From: Alphaproteobacteria bacterium
GTDB taxonomy: Bacteria; Pseudomonadota; Alphaproteobacteria; Rickettsiales; JAFLCR01
Direction: 5' to 3'
Length of the DNA: 6,914 bases
Assembly (NCBI GenBank): GCA_017302755.1
Contig: JAFLCR010000123.1
Span: forward strand, 1 to 6,914
Made by a program: the position numbers and the translations under genes. Positions within the stretch are counted from its first letter, which is position 1; every line of letters starts with the position of its first letter. A model generated the notes under the pieces. That model saw only the letters and a program-made list of their open reading frames with translations. It was not told the DNA's origin and did no database searches. This document shows, in pieces, positions 1-5,992 of this stretch.

Positions 1-587
1 CGCTGTCAGGAAATTTTTCCTCGAAAGACATGCTGGTGGCCCAGGCGCCCATGCTGGCCAAGTTGCTTTCACTGGTGTCTTTCTCGGGTCTTGCAGACGC
101 GCTTTCGGGAAAGGGCATCCGCTTCGACACAATTGAGGGTAAGTTCGAGTGGATGGACAAGAAACTCCAGATTAAGGAGGCTTACCTTTTCGGTTCCGCG
201 ATGGGGATCACGACGCAGGGTGAAGTGAATCTTCATAAAGATACGCTTGCCCTGCAGGGCACGATCGTGCCCGCTTACATGCTCAACAGCGTGTTCGGCA
301 ACATCCCGCTGCTCGGCCCGCTGCTTTCGGGCGGGGAAACGAAGGGCGGCATGTTCGCCGCGAATTATTCGGTGAAGGGGGGGATGGATAATCCCGATAT
401 CAGCGTGAACCCGCTGTCGATGCTGACGCCGGGATTCCTGCGGGGAATTTTCGGGATTTTCGACGGAGGCAAAAGCGAGGGCAAAGAAGAGCCGCAAGCC
501 AAGGAAGCGCCAGCTCAGGAATCACCGAAAGAAGCAGCGCCGGGCATGGAGATTCCGGAGCCCGAGGCACCGCCATCCCATCCCTAA
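1..587 (+). CDS. AsmA/YhdP-like envelope protein, C-terminal fragment (5' truncated by window edge)
   Basis: The reading frame is open from base 3 (Leu-Ser-Gly-Asn-Phe-Ser before the first Met at 30), so the ATG at 30 is internal and the gene starts to the left of the window. About 194 residues are visible. The order GxFxxxxGxxxFDTIEGxF, an amphipathic beta-rich stretch, then NIPLLGPLLSGGE, a YSVKG...DNPDISVNPLS block and PGFLRGIF matches the C-terminus of the DUF3971/YhdP branch of AsmA-like proteins as I know it. Members of that family are very large, inner-membrane anchored and span the periplasm; several are implicated in phospholipid transport to the outer membrane. The last 40 or so residues form a Pro/Glu/Lys/Ala-rich, probably disordered tail. 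The TAA stop (585-587) overlaps the convergent stop of the next gene. The family call is fairly secure; the exact paralogue is not. Confidence 0.8.
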   Translation, partial: LSGNFSSKDMLVAQAPMLAKLLSLVSFSGLADALSGKGIRFDTIEGKFEWMDKKLQIKEAYLFGSAMGITTQGEVNLHKDTLALQGTIVPAYMLNSVFGNIPLLGPLLSGGETKGGMFAANYSVKGGMDNPDISVNPLSMLTPGFLRGIFGIFDGGKSEGKEEPQAKEAPAQESPKEAAPGMEIPEPEAPPSHP

Positions 588-865
588 GCCTTAAAATGTT
601 CCCATAACGTCCAGCTACCGATGATGAGGAACCCCACTCCCGCAAGCAATTTCATGGGCAGCGCTTCCACATATTTCGACGCGAATGCGCCCAGCAGCAC
701 GGCGATGGCCGTTGAAGCCGTCAGCGCGAGCGTCGCAATGATAAACACCACCCACGGGCTATGCTCTCCCTTGGCGGAAAAAAGCATGGCCGCAAGCTGA
801 GTTTTATCGCCCAGCTCCGCCAGGAAGACCGCCGCGAACATTGCAATAAACGGAGAAAGGTACAT
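584..865 (-). CDS. Half-length UPF0016/GDT1 (TMEM165-type) manganese exporter
   Basis: A 93-residue membrane protein with three predicted helices (about 3-28, 37-62 and 70-90). The signature ELGDKTQ is at residues 17-23 in the first helix; this E-x-G-D-K/R-T/S motif defines UPF0016 and is thought to line the cation path. Bacterial and organellar relatives export or sequester Mn2+ (or Ca2+). Most members carry two such three-helix repeats, about 190-230 residues. This one has a single repeat, so it would have to dimerise, plausibly in antiparallel orientation; that is inference. The ATG at 865 is supported by GAAGGA at 872-877 with a 6-base spacer. A yybP-ykoY riboswitch in its leader independently supports manganese as the substrate. 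The stop overlaps the 3' end of the AsmA-like gene by 4 bases. No partner half-gene is visible in this window. Confidence 0.88.
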   Translation of the reverse strand: MYLSPFIAMFAAVFLAELGDKTQLAAMLFSAKGEHSPWVVFIIATLALTASTAIAVLLGAFASKYVEALPMKLLAGVGFLIIGSWTLWEHFKA

Positions 866-908
866 AGAGAATCCTTCAAAGCCGGCAGTTCAGACATACG
901 ACGCGAGG

Positions 909-929
909 GACCACGCCGGCCGGGTGGTC
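909..929 (-). other. Hairpin between the Mn aptamer and the UPF0016 start (possible expression platform)
   Basis: GACCAC (minus 929-924) and GTGGTC (914-909) form a 6-bp stem around a CCGGCCGGC loop directly downstream of the aptamer. There is no U-run after it, so it is not a classical intrinsic terminator; translational or Rho-dependent control would fit better. A second GCCGGC lies at minus 888-883, just before the Shine-Dalgarno, and could pair with the loop. The role is inferred only. Confidence 0.35.
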
Positions 930-933
930 TTCA

Positions 934-1038
934 CGCCGTAGGTCTCACCAAGCTTCAGCCGGATACGCCATGACCTCACCGGCCAAGTATGTTGACGCAT
1001 CCTTCCTCTATGCGAGGAACGGTTACTCCCCTAAGACG
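934..1038 (-). promoter_or_regulatory. yybP-ykoY manganese riboswitch aptamer
   Basis: Read on the minus strand, the leader of the UPF0016 gene contains the hallmark blocks of the yybP-ykoY family in order: GGGGAGTA (1031-1024), a TTCCTC/GAGGAA hairpin, GTCAACATACT (shared, as I recall it, with the E. coli alx leader), GGTGAGG-TCATGG, and finally GGTGAGACCTACGG. A closing helix P1 can be drawn between CGTC-T-TAGG (1038-1030) and CCTA-C-GGCG (942-934), with an inner GGATGCG/CGTATCC stem. This class binds Mn2+ and turns on exporters such as MntP and UPF0016 proteins, so gene and aptamer agree. The aptamer ends about 70 bases before the start codon. Boundaries are by eye and uncertain by several bases. 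Confidence 0.92.
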
Positions 1039-1088
1039 GGAGGAAAATAGCCGGGAAAGGGAATGGAAGCAAGGATAAAAAGCACCCC

Positions 1089-1116
1089 CTTGCCACGGCA
1101 AGACTTTGTAATTATA
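1089..1116 (-). promoter_or_regulatory. Candidate promoter -10 (TATAAT) followed by a 14-bp palindrome, upstream of the Mn riboswitch
   Basis: On the minus strand a perfect TATAAT lies at 1116-1111, about 73 bases before the riboswitch aptamer; no good -35 hexamer sits at 16-18 bases, so the call is tentative. Just downstream, at the expected start point, is the inverted repeat CTTGCC-GT-GGCAAG (1102-1089), which could be an operator. An alternative reading uses the TTGCCG inside the palindrome as a -35 with a poor -10 about 17 bases on. Transcription could also continue from the rnk-like gene upstream, since I see no convincing terminator between the two. Confidence 0.3.
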
Positions 1117-1145
1117 CATAATTTTTCGTCTCCCGAGCCCAAGCA

Positions 1146-1589
1146 TCAGCCCGTATGAAGCTGCTGGAGATTCTCCACGCCGGGAGGAGCTACGGCAATG
1201 ACCTTAACGGTCTGCGCTCCCCCGTTCGGGGTGAAGTAGGTGATGCTATCCCCCGCGGTCAGGCCGATGAGCGCCGCCCCTATGGGCGTCATCACAGAGA
1301 CTTTACCCGCATCGATGTCGGCTTCCACCGGATAGACGAGGGTAAGGTGACATTCCTTGCCGGACGTATTCGTGGAATAAGTAACGGTGCTGTGCATACG
1401 GACGACATGATCAGGCAAATCATTGTCGGCAACGACATGGGCGCGATTCAATTCGCGTTCCAGATATTCAGCAATGTAATCATCGTTTTTGCCATAGCCA
1501 GGAGAGGCCATCATCAGCAGGCCATCGAGCGCCATAATGTCTTTTACGGTTAAGGTAACGGGAGGCAGGGGTTCAGTAATATTAAACAT
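1146..1589 (-). CDS. rnk: Rnk-like / GreA-GreB C-terminal-domain RNA polymerase-binding factor
   Basis: A 147-residue protein. A short N-terminal helical segment (about 14-52) is followed by the FKBP-like GreA/GreB C-terminal domain (about 58-137), with LTLVYP at 82-87, SVMTPIGAALIGLTAGD at 98-114 and TPNG at 120-123. The short N-terminal arm compared with GreA (about 158 residues with a full coiled coil) is the Rnk pattern (E. coli Rnk is 136 residues). Rnk is known to bind RNA polymerase and compete with Gre factors, and was first named as a regulator of nucleoside diphosphate kinase. The frame is open 32 codons further to an ATG at 1685, but AGGAG with a 6-base spacer stands immediately before the ATG at 1589, and homology starts there. 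It lies behind a structured leader and points toward the riboswitch-UPF0016 gene. Rnk versus a GreA-like paralogue is the main uncertainty. Confidence 0.85.
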   Translation of the reverse strand: MFNITEPLPPVTLTVKDIMALDGLLMMASPGYGKNDDYIAEYLERELNRAHVVADNDLPDHVVRMHSTVTYSTNTSGKECHLTLVYPVEADIDAGKVSVMTPIGAALIGLTAGDSITYFTPNGGAQTVKVIAVAPPGVENLQQLHTG

Positions 1590-1643
1590 GAAAACTCCTA
1601 TCGCGTGAGCGACGTATTGTGTTTGGATGATAAAGAGATTAAA

Positions 1644-1709
1644 GCCCCGACGGCAGGTGCAGCTATGCTGCGCGGGTCGGGGCATGCGTGACTTCGGTCA
1701 CGGACCCGC
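1644..1709 (-). promoter_or_regulatory. Attenuator-like RNA leader of the rnk-like gene (two mutually exclusive hairpins)
   Basis: Read on the minus strand: GCGGGTC (1709-1703), then the hairpin CGTGAC-CGAA-GTCACG (1702-1687), then GCCCCGAC (1683-1676) merging into GACCCGC (1678-1672), then GCAGC-ATA-GCTGC (1671-1659), and GTCGGGGC (1651-1644) followed by TTTAATCTCTTT. GCGGGTC can pair with GACCCGC (7 bp), or GCCCCGAC with GTCGGGGC (8 bp). The two share bases 1676-1678, so they cannot both form. The second is GC-rich and followed by a U-rich though interrupted tract, like an intrinsic terminator. Leaders with premature terminators have been described for rnk and greA in gammaproteobacteria; whether this is related is unknown. 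The pairings are seen; the regulatory role is inferred. Confidence 0.5.
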
Positions 1710-1760
1710 AATAGGTTCGCGTGCGCTTAAAGCGGCAGCGAGAAGGATGTCGAAGGTTGC

Positions 1761-1775
1761 ACATGATGCTCATGT
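1761..1775. repeat. Inverted repeat ACATGA-TGC-TCATGT over the rnk promoter -10/+1
   Basis: Perfect 6-bp arms with a 3-base centre, overlapping the candidate -10 (1772-1777) and the predicted start point. The position suits a repressor operator, but no matching regulator gene is in the window and a 6-bp inverted repeat can arise by chance. Confidence 0.3.
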
Positions 1776-1799
1776 TACCCTCGGCGTCTCATAAGTCAA
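1772..1799 (-). promoter_or_regulatory. Candidate sigma70-type promoter for the rnk-like gene
   Basis: On the minus strand TTGACT (1799-1794), a 16-base spacer and TAACAT (1777-1772, four of six consensus bases) precede a predicted start near 1765. This gives a leader of about 175 bases ahead of the start codon at 1589 and lies 34 bases beyond the tRNA 3' end. An ACATGA-TGC-TCATGT inverted repeat (1761-1775) covers the -10 and start point. Confidence 0.5.
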
Positions 1800-1832
1800 T
1801 GAGCGAGGCTTTTGATGCTAAAATCAGGAAAA

Positions 1833-1908
1833 TGGTGGAGCTAAGCGGAGTCGAACCGCTGACCTCTTCATTGCGAACGAAGCGCTCTACCAACTGAGCT
1901 ATAGCCCC
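1833..1908 (-). tRNA. tRNA-Ala (anticodon CGC), CCA encoded
   Basis: The minus-strand sequence folds as a standard 76-nt tRNA: acceptor GGGGCTA with TAGCTCC (one G-U), D-arm GCTC...GAGC with AGTTGGTA loop, anticodon arm CTTCG-TTCGCAA-TGAAG, T-arm CAGCGGTTCGACTCCGCTT with the invariant GTTCGA core, then discriminator A and genomic CCA. The anticodon at positions 34-36 is CGC (1875-1873), reading GCG; the G-U-tolerant acceptor with GGGGC/GCTCC and the body match bacterial tRNA-Ala. It has its own strong promoter. It does not look like an integration site: no integrase or repeated 3' end is visible nearby. Confidence 0.97.
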
Positions 1909-1927
1909 TATGCAAAAATGCACTCGC

Positions 1928-1956
1928 CTTATATGCTGACGTCCAATCGGTGTCAA
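1928..1956 (-). promoter_or_regulatory. Strong promoter of tRNA-Ala
   Basis: A perfect TTGACA (1956-1951), a 17-base spacer and TATAAG (1933-1928) on the minus strand, with predicted start near 1921 and a leader of about 13 bases to the mature tRNA. The bases after the -10 (GCGAG) make a GC-rich discriminator, the usual feature of stable-RNA promoters under stringent control. It lies in the 83-bp gap shared with the divergent yggT. Confidence 0.85.
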
Positions 1957-1991
1957 TAGCGGCCCGGCGAGCGCGGCAAAGGGGATATGGC

Positions 1992-2270
1992 ATGCAAAAT
2001 CCGTTTATTTTTATTATTTCCCAGATTATTAGCATCTACACGATTGTCCTGCTCGTCTGGGTCATCATGAGCTGGCTCATCAGTTTCAATATCATCAACC
2101 GCCACCAGCCTTTCGTCTACCGCGTCAACGACGTGCTGAACCGCCTTGTCGAGCCGGCGCTGAAACCGATCCGCCGCTTCATGCCGGATTTGGGCGGGGT
2201 GGATATTTCCCCGATCATCCTCATCCTGCTGCTGCAATTCCTTGAGCGGGCGATGCTCTATTATCTATGA
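1992..2270 (+). CDS. yggT: YggT family integral membrane protein
   Basis: A 92-residue protein with two hydrophobic helices (about 5-31 and 71-91) joined by a basic amphipathic segment. The family signature EPALKPIRRFMPDLGGVDIS (residues 54-73) is clear. YggT proteins are small inner-membrane proteins; roles in osmotic tolerance and, for plant and cyanobacterial relatives, in membrane-complex maturation or nucleoid/thylakoid organisation have been proposed, but the biochemical function is not settled. E. coli YggT has two such repeats, whereas this single-repeat length is the short form. The frame is open to a GTG at 1950, but the ATG at 1992 has AAGGGG (1979-1984) 7 bases upstream and starts at the conserved hydrophobic segment. 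It overlaps the next gene by 4 bases (ATGA), so the two are translationally coupled. Confidence 0.9.
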   Translation: MQNPFIFIISQIISIYTIVLLVWVIMSWLISFNIINRHQPFVYRVNDVLNRLVEPALKPIRRFMPDLGGVDISPIILILLLQFLERAMLYYL

Positions 2271-2569
2271 GCGAGCCGTTCACCCTGAAAGACGGGCGGA
2301 CGCTGCTTCGCGTCCGGGTAACACCCCGCGCCTCCCGCGAGGGCATGGGCGGCCTGTTCACGGACGCGCAGGGGAAAACCTGGCTCAACATCCGCCTGAC
2401 CGCACCGCCGCATGATGGCGAAGCGAATGAGGCGCTGCTTGCCTACTTGGCCAAAAAGCTCCGCGTGCCATCGCGGGAGATAGAGCTTCAGGCAGGAGCG
2501 GGGGCGCGATTTAAAACGCTGCTCATTGCCCGTGACGTCACGGAATCAGTGCGCGCCGTTTCCAAGTAG
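2267..2569 (+). CDS. DUF167 / UPF0235 (YggU-like) protein
   Basis: A 100-residue soluble protein covering the whole DUF167 fold: RVRVTPRASR at 15-24, the signature APPHDGEANEALLAYLAKKL at 46-65, and EIELQAGAGARFKTLLI at 71-87, matching the family pattern of APPxDGxAN and a G-x-x-x-R-x-K segment. Structures are known for the family but no function is established. Its ATG lies inside the yggT stop (ATGA), and a yggT-yggU pairing is common in proteobacteria, so the two probably act or are at least expressed together. Its last 24 bases, including a 14-bp perfect palindrome just before them, lie over the end of dnaE on the other strand. Confidence 0.9.
   Translation: MSEPFTLKDGRTLLRVRVTPRASREGMGGLFTDAQGKTWLNIRLTAPPHDGEANEALLAYLAKKLRVPSREIELQAGAGARFKTLLIARDVTESVRAVSK
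2530..2543. repeat. 14-bp perfect palindrome CCGTGACGTCACGG beside the dnaE stop
   Basis: The palindrome sits inside the DUF167 coding sequence and 2 bases past the dnaE stop codon on the minus strand. It could form a 5-bp hairpin with an ACGT loop in either transcript, but no U-run follows on either strand, so it is not a classical terminator. Confidence 0.45.
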
Positions 2570-5500
2570 GTTTGAAATTTCTGACGCGGCGACAGGGCCG
2601 AGCGCATACCGGCCGGGCAGGGCGATCATGGTGTCTTCCGCCGCGCCGGTGGGAAGCACCAACATAATCGAGCATTTGCCGGGAGAAAGCTTTTCCAGCG
2701 CTGCCTTGAACTGGGGCAATACATCGCGGCTTGCGAGGCGGAACTGCACCGTGGCGGGTTGGGTTTTCTTTGCCAGGGCGTCATCGAGACGGGAGATGTC
2801 AGTGGCGATGAGGCGCATCTGTTCTCCGTCGCGCCGGCCATCCGCCTGGATGCAGAGCAGCTGCCCTTCGCCAAGCATGGCGCGTGTCTTATCAAGCAGC
2901 ATTTCATCAAAAATCGAGATTTCGAACACACCTGTCATATCTGAAAGCTGGGCGAAGGCGAAGCGGCCCCGGTTCGACGCCTTGATCTTCAGATTGAGCA
3001 GAATGCCGGCCAGCGTCACCTTTCTGGCCGATTCGTCGAGCACCTCGCCCAGCGTTACACTCAGCGCGCAGCCCAGGCGCGACAGCTCTTCCCGGTAGGC
3101 TTCCAGCGGGTGTGAGGAAAGGTAAAACCCGACGGCCTCGAATTCCTTCTGCAATTTGTCCTGGCCCGACCATGCCGGTTTTTTTTCCAGGGGCGGAGGC
3201 GGCAAGGCCTGGGTGGCGCCGCCGAACAGCGAATTCTGTTGGCTCTCCCGCTGTTCCGCATAATTCCCCGCGTAACGGATCAGCCGTTCCAGGTTTTCAT
3301 ACAGCTCGCCCCGATTCGCATGCAACGAGTCGAACGCGCCTGAGGCGACCAACTGCTCCATCTGGCGCTTATTGAGGATTTTGCTGTCGGCGCGCTGCAT
3401 GAAATCGATCACCGAAGCGAAAGGGCCACCGCGTTCGCGTTCCGCGACTACTTGGTTCATGGCTTCCACACCGACATTTTTGAGCGCTCCCAGCGAATAG
3501 CGGATCGCGTCGCCTTCCGGCATGAATTGCGCGAAAGAGGTGTTGATGTCCGGCGGCAGCAGCTTGATGCCGCTTTTCTGCACTTCCTGGATGACGGAGG
3601 CCAGCTTGTCGGTGTTGTGCTGGTCGTAGGTCATGGTGGCGGCGTAGAATTCCACCGGATGGTTGGCCTTGAGATAGGCCGTCTGGTAGGCGATCAGCGC
3701 ATAGGCGGCGGCGTGGGATTTATTAAAGCCGTAGCCGGCGAACTTATCCACCAGGTCGAAAATGAAATTGGCTTTTTCCTTATCTACGCCGTTCTCGACC
3801 GCGCCTTTCACGAAAATATCGCGCTGGGCGTCCATCTCCGCCTTGATCTTTTTGCCCATCGCGCGGCGCAGCAGATCGGCGCCGCCGAGGCTGTAGTTGG
3901 AAAGCACCTGCGCGATCTGCATCACCTGTTCCTGGTAGATGATGACGCCGTAAGTTTCCTTCAATATCGATTCGAGCAGGGGGTGCGGGTATTCCGGCTT
4001 CTCCAGGCCATGCTTGCGGGCAATATAGGTGGGAATGTTGTCCATCGGGCCAGGGCGGTAGAGCGACACCAGGGCGATGATGTCCTCGAAGCTGTCGGGC
4101 TTGAGCTTTTTCAGCACATCGCGCATGCCCGCGCTTTCCAGCTGGAACACGCCGCTGCCGTCGCCACGCCCGAGAAGCTGGTAGGTTTTCGCGTCGTCCA
4201 GAGGCAAGGCCGCCACTTCCAGCTTCGTGCCGCGGGCGTTCACCAGCTTCTCGCAGGTGGCGATCACCGTCAGCGTTTTCAGGCCCAGGAAGTCGAACTT
4301 CACCAGCCCTGCTTCCTCGGCGTATTTCATGGAATACTGCACCACCAGCATGTCCGATCTCGGATCGCGGTAGAGCGGCACAAGCTCCACCAGGTCGCGC
4401 CCGGCGATGACCACGCCCGCTGCATGGGTGGAGGCGTGGCGGTATAATCCCTCAAGCTGCATGCCGATGCCCATCAGCCGCTCCACCTGCGGGTCGCTTT
4501 TGACGGCGTCGCGCAGCATCGGTTCGATCGCCATGGCCTGCTGCAGATCCACCGGGTTGGCGGGATTATTGGGCACGAGCTTGCAGATCTTATCCACCTG
4601 GCCGTAGGGCATCTGCAGCACGCGGCCCACGTCGCGCAGAACGGCGCGCGCCTGGAGCTTTCCAAAAGTAATGATCTGCGCCACGCGGTTGAAACCGTAT
4701 TTTTTCTGCACGTAGCGGATCACTTCGTCGCGACGGTCCTGGCAGAAGTCGATATCGAAGTCCGGCATCGAAACGCGCTCCGGATTCAGGAAGCGCTCGA
4801 AGAGCAGGCCGAAGCGCAAGGGATCGAGATCGGTGATGCGCATCGACCACGCCACCAGCGATCCCGCGCCGGAGCCGCGGCCGGGACCGACGGGAATGCC
4901 CTGTTCCTTGCTCCAGGTGATGAAGTCCGACACGATCAGGAAGTAACCGGGGAATTTCATCTTGATGATGGTGGCGATCTCGAATTCCAGCCGCTCGTGA
5001 TAGGCCTTGGCCAGCTCTTCCTTTTCCACATCCCCCATATCCGGCCTGAACACGCTTTTCTCAAGACGCGCCTCCAGCCCCGCGCGGGCGGCCTTGCAAA
5101 ACTCATCTTCCTCGCTGCCGCCATCTGGCACCGGAAAATTGGGAAGCATTGGCTTGCGCGCGGGCGACATGACGGCGCAGCGGCGCGCGATGGCCTCCGT
5201 ATTGCGCACCGCTTCCGGTAGGTCTGCAAACAGCGCCGCCATCTGCTCCGGGGATTTAAAGTAATGCTCCGGCGTTACGCGGCGGCGGTTTTCCTCCAGC
5301 ACGTAGCGCCCGTCGGCGATGCAGAGCAGCGCGTCATGCGCTTCGTGCATCTCGGGCTTAGCAAAATAGACGTCGTTCGCCGCCACCAGGGGGATGCCCC
5401 GGGTAAAGGCCTGATCCAGCAGAAACCGCTCTTCTTCGGCTTCGTGCGGCAGGCCGTGGCGCGTGATCTCGACGTAAAGACGGTCGCCAAATAAGGCATG

Positions 5501-5992
5501 AAGCTCGGAAATCAGGCCCGCCGCGCTTTCTGGCTTCTTGTCTGCAAGCCGACGGCAAACACCGCCATCGCCACCGCCGGTGAGGGCAATAAGCCCTTCC
5601 TGCATTTCTTTAAGCTCTTCGTAATGCAGGCTGACGACATGCGGATGTGCGGGTTCCAGAAACGATTTGCTGACCAGGCGCAGCAGGTTGCGGTAACCCG
5701 TTTCGTCCTTTGCCAGCAGCACCAGCTTCTCCGTGGCCGGAATGCCGTGCGCAGCGCGATGCGGATCGCTCTGCTTCGGCAAAAAGGCAAGCACCGTGCC
5801 GATGATGGGCTGAATGCCTTCTTTCATGCACGCCATGGAGAATTCCAGGGAGCCGAACAAGTTTCCCGTATCCGTAAGCGCCAGAGCGGGCATATCGTTC
5901 TGTTTCGCCAGGGCGATGAGCTGCCCCATCTTGATCGCGCCTTCGGCCAGGGAGTAGCTGCTGTGCGTGTGCAGGTGGATAAATCGTGGCAT
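2546..5992 (-). CDS. dnaE: DNA polymerase III subunit alpha
   Basis: 1148 residues, the full length of a proteobacterial DnaE (E. coli 1160). In order: PHP domain (about 1-280) beginning FIHLHTHSSYSL; palm and thumb with GPGRGSGAGSL (369-379), the catalytic aspartate motif PDFDIDF (410-416) and KFDFLGL with Asp567 as the third carboxylate; RHASTHAAG (518-526); fingers with YQEQVMQIAQ (686-695); tandem helix-hairpin-helix (about 806-870); clamp-binding motif QNSLF (919-923); OB fold (about 992-1032); and a short C-terminal tau-binding region. It is the catalytic subunit of the replicative holoenzyme. The PHP metal site looks degenerate (Thr42 in TDTGN where active forms have TDHGN; Tyr209 in NDVYF where they have a His), so proofreading should come from a separate DnaQ. 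A GTG at 5995 directly precedes the ATG and an in-frame TAA lies just above it, so the start is one of these two; neither has a good Shine-Dalgarno. Confidence 0.98.
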   Translation of the reverse strand: MPRFIHLHTHSSYSLAEGAIKMGQLIALAKQNDMPALALTDTGNLFGSLEFSMACMKEGIQPIIGTVLAFLPKQSDPHRAAHGIPATEKLVLLAKDETGYRNLLRLVSKSFLEPAHPHVVSLHYEELKEMQEGLIALTGGGDGGVCRRLADKKPESAAGLISELHALFGDRLYVEITRHGLPHEAEEERFLLDQAFTRGIPLVAANDVYFAKPEMHEAHDALLCIADGRYVLEENRRRVTPEHYFKSPEQMAALFADLPEAVRNTEAIARRCAVMSPARKPMLPNFPVPDGGSEEDEFCKAARAGLEARLEKSVFRPDMGDVEKEELAKAYHERLEFEIATIIKMKFPGYFLIVSDFITWSKEQGIPVGPGRGSGAGSLVAWSMRITDLDPLRFGLLFERFLNPERVSMPDFDIDFCQDRRDEVIRYVQKKYGFNRVAQIITFGKLQARAVLRDVGRVLQMPYGQVDKICKLVPNNPANPVDLQQAMAIEPMLRDAVKSDPQVERLMGIGMQLEGLYRHASTHAAGVVIAGRDLVELVPLYRDPRSDMLVVQYSMKYAEEAGLVKFDFLGLKTLTVIATCEKLVNARGTKLEVAALPLDDAKTYQLLGRGDGSGVFQLESAGMRDVLKKLKPDSFEDIIALVSLYRPGPMDNIPTYIARKHGLEKPEYPHPLLESILKETYGVIIYQEQVMQIAQVLSNYSLGGADLLRRAMGKKIKAEMDAQRDIFVKGAVENGVDKEKANFIFDLVDKFAGYGFNKSHAAAYALIAYQTAYLKANHPVEFYAATMTYDQHNTDKLASVIQEVQKSGIKLLPPDINTSFAQFMPEGDAIRYSLGALKNVGVEAMNQVVAERERGGPFASVIDFMQRADSKILNKRQMEQLVASGAFDSLHANRGELYENLERLIRYAGNYAEQRESQQNSLFGGATQALPPPPLEKKPAWSGQDKLQKEFEAVGFYLSSHPLEAYREELSRLGCALSVTLGEVLDESARKVTLAGILLNLKIKASNRGRFAFAQLSDMTGVFEISIFDEMLLDKTRAMLGEGQLLCIQADGRRDGEQMRLIATDISRLDDALAKKTQPATVQFRLASRDVLPQFKAALEKLSPGKCSIMLVLPTGAAEDTMIALPGRYALGPVAASEISNLLGNGAH

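Noticed and set aside
761..973. 70-codon plus-strand frame over the UPF0016 start and riboswitch
   Set aside because: It is antisense to a secure gene and a structured RNA, and its product is unpatterned.
1590..1685. In-frame 32-residue N-terminal extension of the rnk-like protein from ATG 1685
   Set aside because: An AGGAG with ideal spacing precedes the internal ATG at 1589, the extension lacks homology, and its DNA is taken up by the terminator-like hairpin.
1641..1800. A plus-strand small RNA such as 6S, SRP or tmRNA, suggested by the C(UUCG)G hairpin at 1687-1702
   Set aside because: None of the diagnostic sequences of those RNAs are present, no plus-strand promoter or terminator is visible, and the structure makes more sense as the minus-strand rnk leader.
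1800..1910. tRNA-Ala as a mobile-element attachment site
   Set aside because: No integrase, no duplicated tRNA 3' end and no foreign-looking genes on either side.
1950..1991. GTG start for yggT at 1950
   Set aside because: It would overlap the -35 of the tRNA promoter and add a basic stretch not seen in the family; ATG 1992 has a proper ribosome site.
3452..4447. 331-codon open frame on the plus strand
   Set aside because: It is fully antisense to the palm and fingers of dnaE. Its His/Val/Arg-rich product has no recognisable domain and no ribosome site; it is a codon-bias shadow.
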